Shown here: positions 47,322 through 58,690 of the stretch, piece after piece
How the letters are laid out: every line of letters starts with the position of its first letter
Numbering within the stretch: position 1 is the stretch's first letter
Source: Magicicada septendecula
Taxonomy: Eukaryota; Arthropoda; Insecta; Hemiptera; Cicadidae
Reading direction: 5' to 3'
Length of the DNA stretch: 64,000 bases
NCBI GenBank assembly: GCA_034769895.1
Contig: CM068368.1
Span: 689,455,877-689,519,876, forward strand
Made by a program: the position numbers and the translations under genes
The notes under the pieces: model-generated
Told to the model about the DNA's origin: nothing
Database searches by the model: none
What the model saw: only the letters and a program-made list of their open reading frames with translations

Positions 47322-48728
47322 TTTAACATACTCGCCTGAAATCCAAACAAATCGATTGAAGCTATAGAATTTTTGTTTAAGATGGTTAAGAGCCGGATCC
47401 CTCTACTGAGAAAATTGATTGTTTTGCTGAATAATTATATTCGATGAAAAGAGGACATAAAATAAAAACCTCTCAAGGCATTAAGCAGAAACAAACCAAT
47501 AAACGTCATACAAATATTGCGATGCGAAGTTCTGTGGAGTATTTAAAAAAAATATCCTTCTGTCACATTAACCTCAACATTTTCCTATTGAGCAGTCGCG
47601 GCTCTTAACCAACAGACAGCCCGATACAGACATCTTAAAAATAACCAAATGTTAAATTTCTAACTAACACACAAACAGACGAGATGCAAAAAGGTGGACT
47701 AAAACAGGACCTCGCTTCACTCGATCACAAAAATAAAAATTAAAAATACTTTTTTCACGCCATGACGACCATAACAGATTTCTGAAAACCGTTTTACGCC
47801 TAATATGCAATATATTATTTATGCCAATATTTAATACCCTCATCCTGTGTTAATAGTTTACTAATTCAGAGTGTATGCGTATGATTGATTATTATTTTGT
47901 TGTTGTTATAGAAAAAAAAGTATTAAGTCATATTACATTACCAAATGGAAAATTAGATATTTTAAATAAATAAAGCACAATAAAATAATTACGGTTTTCA
48001 AATTAGTAAACCTAATTTTGACAAATAAAAGATGAGGCTTCAGGCTATCTACCACACCTGGTGAAATCTTCCTCTGACGTAGGGGCACTGGGCCCGGCCA
48101 TTCATAACACTGTAGTTAGTGTATTGTAAAGCTATTTCCATTAATCGGAACCCTCATTAAAATAATTGTAATCTCAAAATCCTTTAAAATAAGCCAGCGC
48201 TAATTACTGTACCCTGTACCAGTTAAACCTATAAAAACAAGTGCAAAATTTGTGCCCGGGCCCGGGCCTTGCATCTATTACTGAGATTCAGATTAAGTAG
48301 ATCTAATGTGATTTAAAAATGTACTTAATAACTATTAATAGTCTACTTTGAAAACTTAAGTAATAACTTTAACATAATATAAATTCTTACCTTGACATAA
48401 AAACTCAGCAGACAAACGTCAATCAATAGGCTGTGCAATAAATTTATTTACAATAAACAATAATCAAATAAAATCGTCCAAATCACTTGATCACAGTAAT
48501 CACACTCACACAACTCAACTGTCAACAGTGTCAACTCGGCGACTTGTTATTGTGCGTAAAACCAACAAACAAAGAATGACCTTGGCTAGGAGTGGTGTGG
48601 TGCTGCCTTTCACCCATTCCCTCCCCTCCCTTCTTTCGCTCACGTCGCAACTCGCAAGCCAACACTGCAGTTCTCTGACTCATCAAACAAATCACATCCT
48701 CCCCGTAGTTTTATTCTGCTGCACTCTT
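47322..48728. other. Non-coding part of the large hAT
   Basis: Upstream side of the transposase gene within the hAT. No open frame is assignable. Two G/C-rich patches, one near 48090 (gggcactgggcccggcc) and one near 48256 (gcccgggcccgggcc), resemble the hAT subterminal sequence. The promoter for the transposase is expected here but no TATA/initiator pair stands out. Confidence 0.4.
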
Positions 48729-49035
48729 CACGGAAAACCCGGAGCACTGTAAACACAAGTGAGCCTCTCGTGGTAAGAAGCAAGAAACGATGTCTGCGAC
48801 GTTGCTAATGCTATCACCGATTTTTCCGGTGATTTCAACTGTTGGCACTGAACATAAACACGAAAAATGTGTTTACGCTGGGCGCTATGAAATATTTCGT
48901 GTTTATGTTCAGTGCCAACAGTTGAATTTACTGAAAAAATCGGTGATAGCGTTAGCAACGTCGCAGACATCGTTTCTTGCTTCTTACCGCGAGCGAGAGG
49001 CTCACTTGTATTTAAAGTGCTCCGGGTTTTCCGTG
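48729..49035. repeat. 307-bp foldback (near-perfect palindrome)
   Basis: The left arm begins cacggaaaacccggagcact and the right arm ends with its reverse complement, gtgctccgggttttccgtg (one base longer spacing). Arms of about 140 bp also share aacgatgtctgcgacgttgc and ttggcactgaacataaacac with their mirror copies. The loop, about 20-25 bp, is near 48870-48895. No coding content. Looks like a foldback MITE; a target duplication is not evident. Just beyond its right end the second hAT begins. Confidence 0.8.
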
Positions 49036-49070
49036 TTTAGTCTTGTCGTTAGCGTTACCACTAGTAACTG

Positions 49071-52023
49071 CAGTGGCGATTCCTGGCCTGATGGGTAGGG
49101 CAAGCATTGACTCTAAGCACAACATAGGCACACATACATAAAATTCCAGTGCTAGAAAAGCATTACAAAATATTCAGGTACACACTTGTTTGTATCGTTG
49201 TGAGAAAAATATTCATCAAGTATAATTAGTATGAGGATTATAAAAGTGGCATTTAGCAAGCTACCTAGTTTTACAAAAATTATGATTTCAGCAGCCAGTA
49301 CCCAGGACACACCGCGGGGAGTTTTCCACATGTGTCCTGCCCGATCCACCCCAACCAATTCCCAACCATGTGGATCAAAAGAGAAAACATAAGAAAATAC
49401 TCCGAGACATTTTTTGGTCAGTAGAGTAGTTTCTTCAATGCGACTAGATATTGACCAGAATCACTTGAAAATATATTCCATCCGTCTTTCTTTCTTGATG
49501 AACTGTTTAATGACTTCATCGTAAAAATCAAACCCTTCTCGAGGTATTCTTATAGCCTCCAATAACTCTTTTTCACATGACAAGAAACTTAAGGAACTCA
49601 GACGGTTCTGCCCCATTGTATTTCTCTGAATTGATTTAATTTGTTTCAGGGCTGAAAACGACCTTTCAGCACTAGCAGAAGTAGCTGGGATTGTAAGAAC
49701 AAGCTTACAGAGCTTACACAACTCAGGGAGAGCTTCTTGAAGGTCGTTTTGCACAATAGTTTCTAATATTTTCACTGGTGACTTGTTCTGATAGTTGTCA
49801 TGGCTATAAATAATGTTCAGTTCTGTCCTAAGTATGGGTATGTCAAATTTCCCCGAATAAGTCGTAGCCAGGCAGTTCAAACTTTCAGTAGGAAATACTC
49901 TTCTAAAATTACTATATTTAGTAGCATCCAAAATTTCGAGAAACTTAAGTTGAGAGAGGTTTGAAAACCTAGAATCAATATTGACAATCAGAACATCCAA
50001 GATCTCATTAAACAATCTCCTCAACCACAAAACTGGATCTCCAGCTTGTCTCCTGGTGGTGGTGGTGGGCTGCCCAACAAGAACAGTAGTTTCTTGTAAG
50101 AGGTCGTCAAAAAAAGAAGATCTCAAGTCATTTAAATGTTGTTTGGTAGAAGTTACTTCTGAGAGACAGTAAGAAATATCAAGTGATTTTGTCTGCAGAA
50201 TATTATACAAATGACCAGTTTTTGAGTAAATGTTTTCGAATAACTGTAAAAGAAATACAGTTTCGAAAGACTGAAGAAAGTTAATGAAACCCCTAGCTTT
50301 AAAAATAGCGTCATTTTCCCATTCACTTTCATTGTCTACTATTTCCCAAAAACAATTTATGATGTCAAGCCTATAATGACACACGGTTTCAACCAGTCTA
50401 TCATTGAAATTCCACTGAGTTGGTGCCATGGGCGGAAGCCTTTTATGGACAACTGAATCGAGTAAATACGTTCTGGAAGAAGAGGGAGAAAAAACAAGAC
50501 CACCCAAAGTGGGAAAAAAATTCGACATTCTGAGATAAAACTTACTGACTGTGTTAAGATGAGATTCAACGCATGGGCAAAACAATGCACGAAAATTGCA
50601 GAGGGAAAATGAGTTCCGACTCGTTGCTGTGTGCCAGACAACGCTCCAGACATAACTGAAGCCCAGTCGTACGTTTGACAAACGATTTTCGAACTGCATC
50701 CTAACCTTTCTACAACTTCAATGACGTGCTCTGAAAGTGCCCTAGCAGAACGGTCGGAACTGACACCAGAAAACCTAGAAATCTTTCCTGCACTGTACCA
50801 GTCTCATCTATGTACCTAAATATCGTGGTTAACTGAGACTTTTTTGAACAGTCAGACGTTTAATCACTGCAATGAAATCAGTTGCATTTATTTCATTTTT
50901 TATTTTATTAAATACCACATCTTTCACAGCATCAATTAAGTCGTTTTGTATTGAACATGAAAGACCAGTGAAAACGGTAGCCTCATCCAAGTGCTGAGCT
51001 AATAATGGGTCGTATGTCGAAAGCAAAGAAGCAAGTTCTCTGTAGTTGCCTTGATTGGTAGATGATTCTGATTCGTCATGACCCCGAAAACTTAATTCCT
51101 GTTTGGCCAAAAAACAGGTAATATCAATGAAACGTCTAAGGATGAGTCGGTTCTTTGTCACTTTTTCGTTATGCCTAGTAATTTCAATTTTACGTTGAAT
51201 ATCAAGCTGGGTGTCTACTCGAGTTTTACCAAATTCTTTAAACGTCAAAAAAGCTCTGACATGACCTGATTTTTGATGACGGTTGCTAGCATTAATAAAA
51301 TTGTTGAGGTCAGTACAACCTTTGTTGAACCAAACATTATTAATATCATTTGGATTAGCAAAAACATACAAGGCCAGCAAAATAAAGAAGAACTAGATGC
51401 ACACCCACATAGCCAAGAATATTTCTTGTAGTAAGAGGTATTGAAATGTCTTGTTACCTGCGTTTTGTTCAATTTTTTGGTTAAGGTAGTTAATTCAGAC
51501 TGTGGTCGTGGACACGCTGCTATTTCTTTTTTCTCTTCATAGGAACGCATTCTAAAAGGTTTCTGTATAAGGGAGTGAATAACACAGCTGCACTGCGACG
51601 TCGAAGCTGCTGAACTTGTATCACACATAATTCACACAGATTCACAGGACGGATACAAACAGACGCACACTGGCACTTTACTTTACTTGTAACTTCCAAT
51701 ACAAAAGCTAACCTCAAACAGGTTAGTGCACTGAAGCACTTTTTAAAGTGCTTGCCTTGGGAGCGAAGCGCTCGGTCAGCTGTTAAAACAGGAAGTGAAG
51801 TGATACTGATATTAATGACTTTGATCAAATCAAGTCATCAGTAGCATTTTGACAGTAAGATAGGTGATGAATTCGCCGCCGGTTTTCAAAAGATGAGAGA
51901 TAAGAAGGCATGTGAAACAGTTTTTGATGACAACATTAATGTTCGATATGTAACCATTTACTTTTGCCTGATTTTCTTTGGGCAAGCACTGCTTGCCTTG
52001 CTTGCTCTGAGGAATCGCTACTG
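49071..52023 (-). mobile_element. Second hAT transposon, nested in the large hAT
   Basis: Ends CAGTGGCGATTCCTGGC (left) and, read in reverse, CAGTAGCGATTCCTCAG (right). The 8-bp target duplication AGTAACTG is perfect (49063-49070 and 52024-52031). The element is 2953 bp and carries one minus-strand transposase pseudogene. It lies near the right end of the 38149-52212 hAT and is therefore younger. Confidence 0.95.
49461..51628 (-). pseudogene. hAT transposase (ZMYM1-like) of the second hAT, several frameshifts
   Basis: Minus strand. The N-terminal part has YEEKKEIAACPRPQSEL and a TTF-type zinc finger split by a frameshift near 51375: YKKYSWLCGCASSSSLFCWP, then FNKGCTDLNNFINASNRHQK. The frame at 51380-50829 reads FLTFKEFGKTRVDTQLDIQR and FLAKQELSFRGHDES, the start of the DUF4371-type region. 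After a break near 50830 the catalytic region is in pieces; 50653-50590 reads MSGALSGTQQRVGTHFPSAI and then FVHCFAHALNLILTQSV, the CxxH block. The frame from about 50550 to 49461 is open to the end, with VLTIPATSASAERSFSALKQ and RNTMGQNRLSSLSFL, the hAT dimerisation domain. At least three breaks make it inactive. Confidence 0.85.
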
Positions 52024-52220
52024 AGTAACTGGTTATTGTGCCAACAACCGAAAAAATTCTTTCTTATTCAGTGAGTGGTAGAGACTTATGTCAATAAAAC
52101 AATACAATACAAAGTTATTTTAGCGGTAAAAAAAAAACCGGGCCGTCCAGGCCCTCTGGAGAACCTGGCCCCTGGGCAATTGTCCCCCTTGCCCCCCCTG
52201 TCGACGGCCCTGCATATTTA

Positions 52221-52360
52221 TGGTGATTCAAATATTGTTTAATTTACTATAACAATTAATTTCTTTACTTTACAATATTATAAATTCTATAGATTATACA
52301 AACCAGTAACGTTTTCTTTCTCCCCCTTTATTCCCTTTTTCTCACACACACACACACACA

Positions 52361-52402
<42 letters not shown>

Positions 52403-53336
52403 ACGTATTTGAATAACCCCCTGTTATTGAGCTCATTATTAATTTACGGTTTGCTATATAAACTTTTGGCCAAAAAGTACTTTCACTTTTACTTAACTGT
52501 AGGAAGTCCACGGTATTGCGCACTATGTCGGCTCCATCTTCTTCACTTAACTCCCAGTCTTCCTTAACTCCACTTATTTTATAAACTGTTCCTACGGTTG
52601 AACCACTGTTTACTGTTGTTTTATTACGATACACTCTTTGGTAGACCTACTTTTAACTTTTCGGTCTACCAAAACTTTCCCGAGGCTACGATTGAAATTG
52701 TGTCTATACCGCCTGCCGAGTTGTGCTGAACAGTTTGACGACTGCTAACCAACTGACTGCCTGATGAACTGCTTCATTCTTCTTACAACACTTTATTAGA
52801 TAGGCCGATTATAGCATTTTCGGCCTATCACAAACGCCCGAGGCCACCGTTGAATTATGTCTACTCAGTATGAATGTAGGCTGCCGACAACTGCTATTCA
52901 ACTGTGTAGGTGTTGGGCGTTGGTCAGGCTTCGCCCCAGCGTATGTGTGTTATAGCGCCTTCCCTGATTGGCTAGTTTAAACTGGGCCCACGACGACTGC
53001 AGCTGTTGCCTCCTGATAAAATTGGCTTGTGACAATTACAGATTTTTCTGTAATTCACTTACAGCACAAGCTGTAGGTAGTTGCGCAATGCGTCTAGACA
53101 GACTGACTCCAGATACAAACAGACTGATGTTTCATAATAACATGTATGTATCTTTGTTAAAGTAGAGGTTCCCCAAAGGTTGTACACTGTTGAATTAACA
53201 TTTATGAAAATTATTTATCCCCCTAATCTGTCCCGTTACAAGCTGGCTTAAATGAAGGTAAACATTTTATCTAATAATTAGTGTCCCATGTTAGAAAACA
53301 TGTGCAATACATATTATAAAAAAAAGGATATTGTTT
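52221..53336. other. Flank with microsatellites and a diverged local duplication, no gene
   Basis: (CA)n at about 52342-52362 runs straight into (CT)n at 52363-52401. A segment of about 160 bp is present twice in diverged form: tttcggtctaccaaaacttt...cccgaggctacg near 52660-52720 and tttcggcctatcacaaacg...cccgaggccaccg near 52818-52890. A minus-strand open frame of 77 codons (52634-52401, MYRNKTTVNSGSTVGTVYKI) is not recognised and is probably not a gene. Confidence 0.4.
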
Positions 53337-54073
53337 TTCTTCCATGTTCCATAAGGAACATGGCGAAAAAAATCGTGTTCGAGATAAGGGCTGATTCGGA
53401 TTGTACTACCCTCAAAACATAAAGAAAAGTCATTTTTCGAAAGATGTCTGTGTGTAGAATTTTGTCTTTGGCGAATGATAACTGCCGCAAATTCAAATCA
53501 TTTTTTGCATATTGTAGAGGACTCGAGGTCTGTTGATTTTGGTGAAGATCGGTTAAGGAGAAGGGGTAGTTTACCTGCAACGTTTTATGTTTTAACAAGA
53601 GTAAAGTAATTAATTTTGATAAATAAAGTATCCTCAAAAGAAGGTGATAAAAATCCACTGTAGAAAGGTAGATGAAATATCTATAAATGAAAAGGGGTAG
53701 GGGGAAGTTGAAAGGAGAGGGGATAATTTTCTATAAATGAAAATGATAGGTGGAGGGGAGGCGATAATTTTTTATGTGTACTACGTTATCGGCAACAAAG
53801 AAGTAGTTTGTTGATAAAATTCCTTCACGGGCTGTTTGGCCGTGGTCCAATGTTTTCTGCAAAACCAGACATGTCGGAAATGCCATCGACTGCCATCATC
53901 AGTGAAAATCGAGTGCATTAACGTGAGGTGGTATATGTTAGTGACTATAATTCTGTGGTTGAGGCTGAAAATAGAAGTAGTTTCTGTAGAAATATTTCAT
54001 TTCTAAAATCATTTTAAATATAAATCTTAAAACATGGAAGTCATGTATGGTTCTCCGTACCGATATTTTAATT
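53337..54073 (+). mobile_element. HINE/DINE-like element, solo copy with one internal unit
   Basis: Starts ttcttccatgttccataagg and ends gtatggttctccgtaccgat, the same two termini as the arrays at 38.8-44.7 kb. It has one copy of the roughly 160-bp unit (ggcgaatgataactgccgca ... gaagatcggttaagga) and the same 3' part (ttatgtgtactacgttatcg, then catcgactgccatcatcagt). This copy fixes the element's basic form at about 740 bp and shows that the longer copies grew by adding units. Confidence 0.75.
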
Positions 54074-54660
54074 ATTTGCATCAAATAATATTATTGTTTA
54101 ATAAATGTTCTATCCAGATCAAATTATGTGTATACAGTTCTGGAAAAATTAGACAGGCATAAAATTTTGTTTGTTTATTGTAAACTGTATTATCTTTGGA
54201 AGTATCCCAAAGTAAATTTTAACATTAGTCATGTCAATCAATGAGGCCAGTCAAGTTTATTAAGGCCAGGAGAATCCTTGAAATGTTTGGGCCATCACTA
54301 GGTCATGATGGATCTAATCATCAGACTTCAGTTTGCTGTGAAAAAACTAGCAGATTTGAGTAGTCACTTGATAAAGGATGGAGTTGTAAAAGCAACAATT
54401 CTTTCAGAATTATTTTATGGCCCTGTCAGTCTGCAAATAACTATCACTCATTTAGACCTTCAGCAGATTTAAACTTTTCTTATTCGTGTTAGCAATATAT
54501 CATGTAAAACTGCTAGAAGTATGGAATACAAAAACAAGTCGAGCATTGTACATTTTTAGGTTAGGTACACTTTACAAAACCTTTTCATCAGATGTTCAAA
54601 AGAGCAAGCGTGTAATTGTTGTTTTTTTTTTTTATATAAGTCCCTTAGTAAGGTTTTTCA
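54074..54660. other. Intervening sequence, nothing seen
   Basis: No domain, repeat or RNA gene recognised. The far end may be the 5' remnant of the Penelope-like element that follows. Confidence 0.3.
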
Positions 54661-54699
54661 GCAACAACTACTGGATGTAGTCCATAAATTTTTGGTATA

Positions 54700-55641
54700 G
54701 ACATGTGGACGATATTTTAGCAATTTTTCTAGATACACGTAGACAATTACAGATCTTTCTTAATTTCATTAATAATTTACACAAAAATATTAGCTTTACC
54801 ATAGAATTAGAAGATAACAATAGCATCAATTTTTTAGACCTTACAATAACAAAATGCAATAATAAATTAAACTTTGGTATTTTTCATAAGCCTACACATA
54901 CAGATATGACAATACACAATACTTCCACACATACAGATATGACAATACACAATACTTCCACACATCCATACTCACATAAATTGGCCGCTTTTCACAGTTT
55001 TATCCACAGACTAGTTAGTATTCCGTTATCAGATTCAAATTTCCAATCAGAACTTAACATTATTAAACAAATAGCTGTCAACAATGGTTACCAACCTAGC
55101 CTCATAGATCACTTGTTAAATAAAAAATTTTATTCACAAGCTTTAAAACTAGTTTACCCTCCTTCAACACAGATTAAAAGATCACACTCTCACTTACATA
55201 GGTTCTGCTTCTGATAAGATTGGTAAATATGTCATACAAAAGAATGTAAATATAGTTTTTAAGACGCAGTCTTCATTGGGAAAATATATTAAAAATAATA
55301 AGAGTAAAACAGATAAACTGCAAAAGTCTGGTGTATACAAATTATCCTGTGGGTCTTGTAATAAAGTTTATATTGGACAAACAGGTCGATCTTTTGAAAA
55401 AAGAATGTATGGTCACAATTATAGTTTTAGATATAATGATGGCAAATCAAATTATGCAAATCACCTGTTAGAAAAAGACCATAGTTATAATGACAATTTT
55501 AAAATTTAACATTTATCTGATAAGGGTCCAAAGCTTGATTTATTAGAAACCCTTGAAATTAATAAACACAAATATTTAAATGTTTTATTAAATGATCAGT
55601 TAGACCTAAATAGCTCGCCTCTGCTTAATTTGTATAAATAG
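54700..55641 (+). pseudogene. Penelope-like RT (palm end, thumb) plus GIY-YIG endonuclease, partial
   Basis: The first frame gives WYRHVDDILAIFLD, the RT catalytic motif (Tyr replaced by His before VDD), then NSINFLDLTITKCNNKLNF and HKPTHTDMTIHNTST. The last peptide is duplicated by an exact 33-base tandem repeat near 54895-54963. It continues HKLAAFHSFIHRLVSIPL to a stop at 55214. After a frameshift near 55190 the next frame reads KSGVYKLSCGSCNKVYIGQT and GRSFEKR, the GIY-YIG core with catalytic Arg, then YANHLLEKDHSY. Past an in-frame TAA at 55507-55509 it reads LDLLETLEINKHKYLN, which holds the catalytic Glu, and ends at 55641. Two breaks and the 5' truncation make it inactive. The GIY-YIG nuclease would nick target DNA for insertion. 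Confidence 0.85.
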
Positions 55642-55782
55642 ACTTGGTTTATGTTATGTTATATGTTTGTGTAATGTGTATTAAATCTTATTGACACGAG
55701 ATTACTATCGCTCTCTAAACAATAGCACTTGCCTTGTATTTTATATTCTGTATTATATTGTACGAAAATTAGTCAGCTTACA

Positions 55783-55824
55783 CCATCTGATGAAGGCACT
55801 GTGTTGCCGAAACAGCAGTCATGG
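55783..55824 (+). ncRNA. Hammerhead ribozyme of the Penelope-like element
   Basis: Stem I is CCAT (55783-55786) with ATGG (55821-55824). The core CTGATGA is at 55787-55793. Stem II is GGCA with TGCC around CTGTGT (about 55795-55808). GAAA is at 55809-55812. Stem III is two pairs, A55812-T55819 and C55813-G55818, around AGCA. C55820 is the cleavage nucleotide. All core positions are consensus. It sits about 140 bases after the GIY-YIG frame, the expected position in Penelope-like elements. Confidence 0.85.
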
Positions 55825-55949
55825 ATTTATAATTTTACTAAATTGATGAGTGAATATCACTAAAACTATTTTATTGTTTTATCTTTTACTATAATTTACA
55901 AAATGGATTTTCACCAAGTAAAGCGATCAAGCATTAATTAATAAATAAG

Positions 55950-57450
55950 AAGATTGAGGAGGAGATGACGGGGATCCGACAAGAGATTTCCGAAATAAAC
56001 GGAAAATGGGAAAACACGAGTCAGGAATTACAACAAACAAAGGAAGACTTCGGCAACCGAATGACTAACCTTGAAGAAGACAGTCAGATTCGAATGGAGT
56101 CCATACGAACCGCAACCGAAGAAAACATAACCCAGGTGCGGACAGACTTCGGAAAGAGATGTTGGGAGATCGACACCACCGTAAGCGAAGTTCGCAGTCA
56201 AGGTCAACACAATCAGGATAAAATTGAAGAGCTCCAGAATCGGGAAATCGCCAAAATCAGAGAGGAGTTGGAAATTATTAATAGCAGACCACCCATGATA
56301 TCGCAGTTCCAACACATGGACAACCGGGAGGTCATCAATTTTAAACAGTACAAGCGGAACCCGATGGAATTCCTTGAGAGAGTTGATGAGCAGCTGGCGA
56401 AGACTCGGGAGAATCGATGGACCATCATCCGAGGATACTTGGACGAATACTTCCGGGATATAAATGACAACTGGTGGACGGCAACGAAACACGACCTCAC
56501 GAGTTACGAAGAATTGTGTTTAAGGGAAAATACTGGTCAGAAGCAACCCAGAACATCGTCCGAGATAACATATGTTTCAGCAGGTATGATGCCAGCAGAG
56601 GGACGACTTTCATCGCCTATTTTTTGCGAAAGGTCACAAACCGAACCTGCAGGGGAAGGTCTGTCCAGCGAGGAACCTGAAGCCGAAAATTCCTGAAGAG
56701 AGCTTGGTCACAAAACTCGCCTTTTATTATGAAGAGGGTGTCTCCAGAGCGCGATTCGGCAGTCAGATCAAGACAATACAATCGATGGCAGCCCTGTTAG
56801 AAGATTATGAAAGGGAGCGATACTTTCGCAGAAGTCGACAACGGGACGACAGGGGTGACAACAGATACCTCCAGAACGGTAACCACTTCAATAACTACAA
56901 TTACCGCTCAAACTATAACAGCCGTAACAACACTAACAACCACACCAATGAGTCATATAATAAACAAAATAATAACCATCCGGCCAATCAACCAAGTAAA
57001 AGTTATAATAGTAACAGTCGGCCAAACAACCAAAATAATCAATACAACCGGCCAAATAATCCACAGCATCAACCCTATAGGCCGAATAACCCAAACTACA
57101 ACCGGCCAAATATCAATAATAATAACAACGACAATAGAAATCGGAATAACCAGGATCATAACTATCGCCAAGTACACTGTGTAAGGGCCGAAGATGACGG
57201 GAAAGGCAGGTCGTATTATCAAAGACGACGAAGTACCGACCGAAACGCATACGGACACCGGTACAGTAACAGCAACTACGGACGGGATACCAGGACCAAT
57301 GTAGGCAGAAGTCGTAGTCAAGAAGTATACCAGCGTGACCACTATGAAGAAGATCGTAACCAACCTGAACCCCGACCGTCAACAAGCGGAAGTCAGCCGA
57401 CGAGTCAACAAGACAGGCGTGACGAACAGCCCGAGCCGGCTTTAAACTAA
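55950..57450 (+). pseudogene. Gag of the third Gypsy, frameshifted
   Basis: An open frame runs from about 55950, with ATG at 55965 (MTGIRQEISEINGKWENTSQ). A coiled coil leads to the Gag core NREVINFKQYKRNPMEFLER and RENRWTIIRGYLDEYFRD, then INDNWWTATKHDLTSYEE. Frameshifts near 56500 and 56645 connect to GKYWSEATQNIVRDNI and then to NLKPKIPEESLVTKLAFYYE. The last part is an Asn/Pro/Tyr-rich basic tail of about 200 residues (NNNHPANQPSKSYNSNSRP) ending at TAA 57448-57450. No CCHC knuckle is seen, as in the related Gag at 20433. Confidence 0.8.
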
Positions 57451-57458
57451 GAGCGGCA

Positions 57459-58349
57459 GTGAAAAATCTACTTGTACCCAAACTGAACCAATCTATTGGG
57501 TTAAATCGTAACGTTGCTCAAGCAAACAATGAACTAACAATTACAATCGTACGCAACAATTACTTAAAGAATATAAGGGAAGAATTGCTCGAAGAAAAAG
57601 ACAACCAATCTGATAACAACCACAAGAGTGAAATTGCTTATATCGCGACTAAAGTTAACCGAGTACCAACGCGAGAAATGATAGACACGGGATCCAACAT
57701 TTCATTAATCTACACTATCGAACTGCATAGAATACAGGAAGGGAGTAAGATAACTATAATTACACTACCCATCAGTAACATTGTCCTTGTAGGAGCGACC
57801 GGGCGACAGAATAGAACCGTCCGAAAACAGGTACAACTCGAACTGACGAGCGACGGACAAACCATAACAATGACATTCCTAGTAGCCAGTGGATTACCAT
57901 TCCAGATGCTAATTGGTTGTGATATGCTGCGCCAGTACTCAGCAATAATTGACCTAAGTAAATCCAAACTATTTTTGAAGAAGGGTGACTTGCAATGGAC
58001 CACAGATTTAATCGGTAGTGACGAAAAACAGTCGAACAGAACCACGTATCATATCCAGAAATACCGAAATACTGGAGAACAAACACCGAACAATGGAATT
58101 TGCGACGAGACCGACAATGAACAACTATGGCACGAAAAAATCGAAGAGATCCGAACTTTCCAGAGAGAGAAGACGAACGCACAATTAACCGTTCAACAAG
58201 CGGAACAACTTATAGACGTGTATAATAGATACCGACACGTATTTTCAGATACACCTGGGAAGGTCAGAGATTATCAGTGCGTAATTGAATTCCGAGAGCC
58301 TGTCAACTTTAAAAAAAAATCTTACCCGATCGCATTTTCGTTTCGGTGA
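57459..58349 (+). pseudogene. Gypsy protease and RT linker, cut off by a deletion
   Basis: The frame starts eight bases after the Gag stop (VKNLLVPKLNQSIGLNRNVA) in a different frame. The aspartic protease reads REMIDTGSNISLIYTIEL at about 57672-57728, with flap and ILVGATGRQNRTVRK-type sequence and the closing LIGCDMLRQYS. The linker continues LWHEKIEEIRTFQREK and YNRYRHVFSDTPGKVRDYQC, and stops just after FKKKSYPIAFSF, the point where RT would begin in the related element (23529). The whole RT, RNase H and most of integrase are absent. Confidence 0.85.
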
Positions 58350-58690
58350 GCAGAGAATTTTCCTCATTAATCCAATTTCCCAATGGAGGAAACCAGTTCG
58401 ATAACGTGCAATTTCACAACAAGATACTCGAGAAGACGAACAAGGTACGACAACAATATGAGCAATTGCAACCAAAACCCATACAATATCAGATCGGAGA
58501 GCAACTATTAATAAAAAACAGAGAGTTACCAAGTACCATGGAAGGGATAGCCAAGAAGCTATTGCTACTTTACACCGGACCTTATATAGTGAGTAAAGAT
58601 AATCAAAATAATACATATGAGATCGCAGACACAAATACACAAAGAAGAAAGGGAACATATAACCAATCTTCAATGAAAAAATATTATTAA
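58346..58690 (+). pseudogene. Gypsy integrase C-terminal tail after the pol deletion
   Basis: REFSSLIQFPNGGNQFDNVQ, KTNKVRQQYEQLQPKPIQYQ and IGEQLLIKNRELPSTMEGIA match the end of integrase in the giant Gypsy (REITEIIRFPPESEFKFNKT ... KKLLLLYTGPY). The match begins just after the catalytic domain, so the deleted stretch corresponds to about 23530-25690 there, roughly 2.2 kb. Ends at TAA 58688-58690. Reading frame differs from the protease frame. Confidence 0.85.

Larger units (their letters stand above)
38149..52212 (-). mobile_element. Large hAT transposon (14 kb) inflated by nested insertions
   Basis: Ends CAGGGCCGTTGAGAGG (left) and, read in reverse, CAGGGCCGTCGACAGG (right), each followed by a G/C-rich subterminal part with gcccctgggcaa. 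The 8-bp target duplication CATATTTA is perfect. The element's own gene is the minus-strand transposase at 44698-47321. Inside it are a HINE-like satellite array (38832-44725), a 307-bp foldback (48729-49035) and a complete second hAT (49071-52023). Without these the element is about 5 kb. Confidence 0.9.
54664..55945 (+). mobile_element. Second Penelope-like retroelement, 5' truncated, with ribozyme
   Basis: RT palm end, linker and GIY-YIG nuclease are followed by a 3' region with a hammerhead ribozyme. The coding part begins inside the RT with the catalytic VDD motif, so fingers and most of the palm are missing. The right limit is uncertain: after the ribozyme come ttgatgagtgaatatcact (shared in part with the ends of the 11046-12122 copy: aatatcact) and an A/T-rich stretch, and then Gag of the third Gypsy begins. 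Confidence 0.7.

Noticed and set aside
52741-52790. Hammerhead core from the ctgatga at about 52762
   Set aside because: No GAAA with stem II or stem III pairing follows; the heptamer is there by chance.
38832-54073. Autonomous Helitron/Helentron (Rep-helicase) coding region
   Set aside because: No Rep HUH or helicase motif was found on either strand in or near the HINE-like copies; only non-autonomous copies are present.
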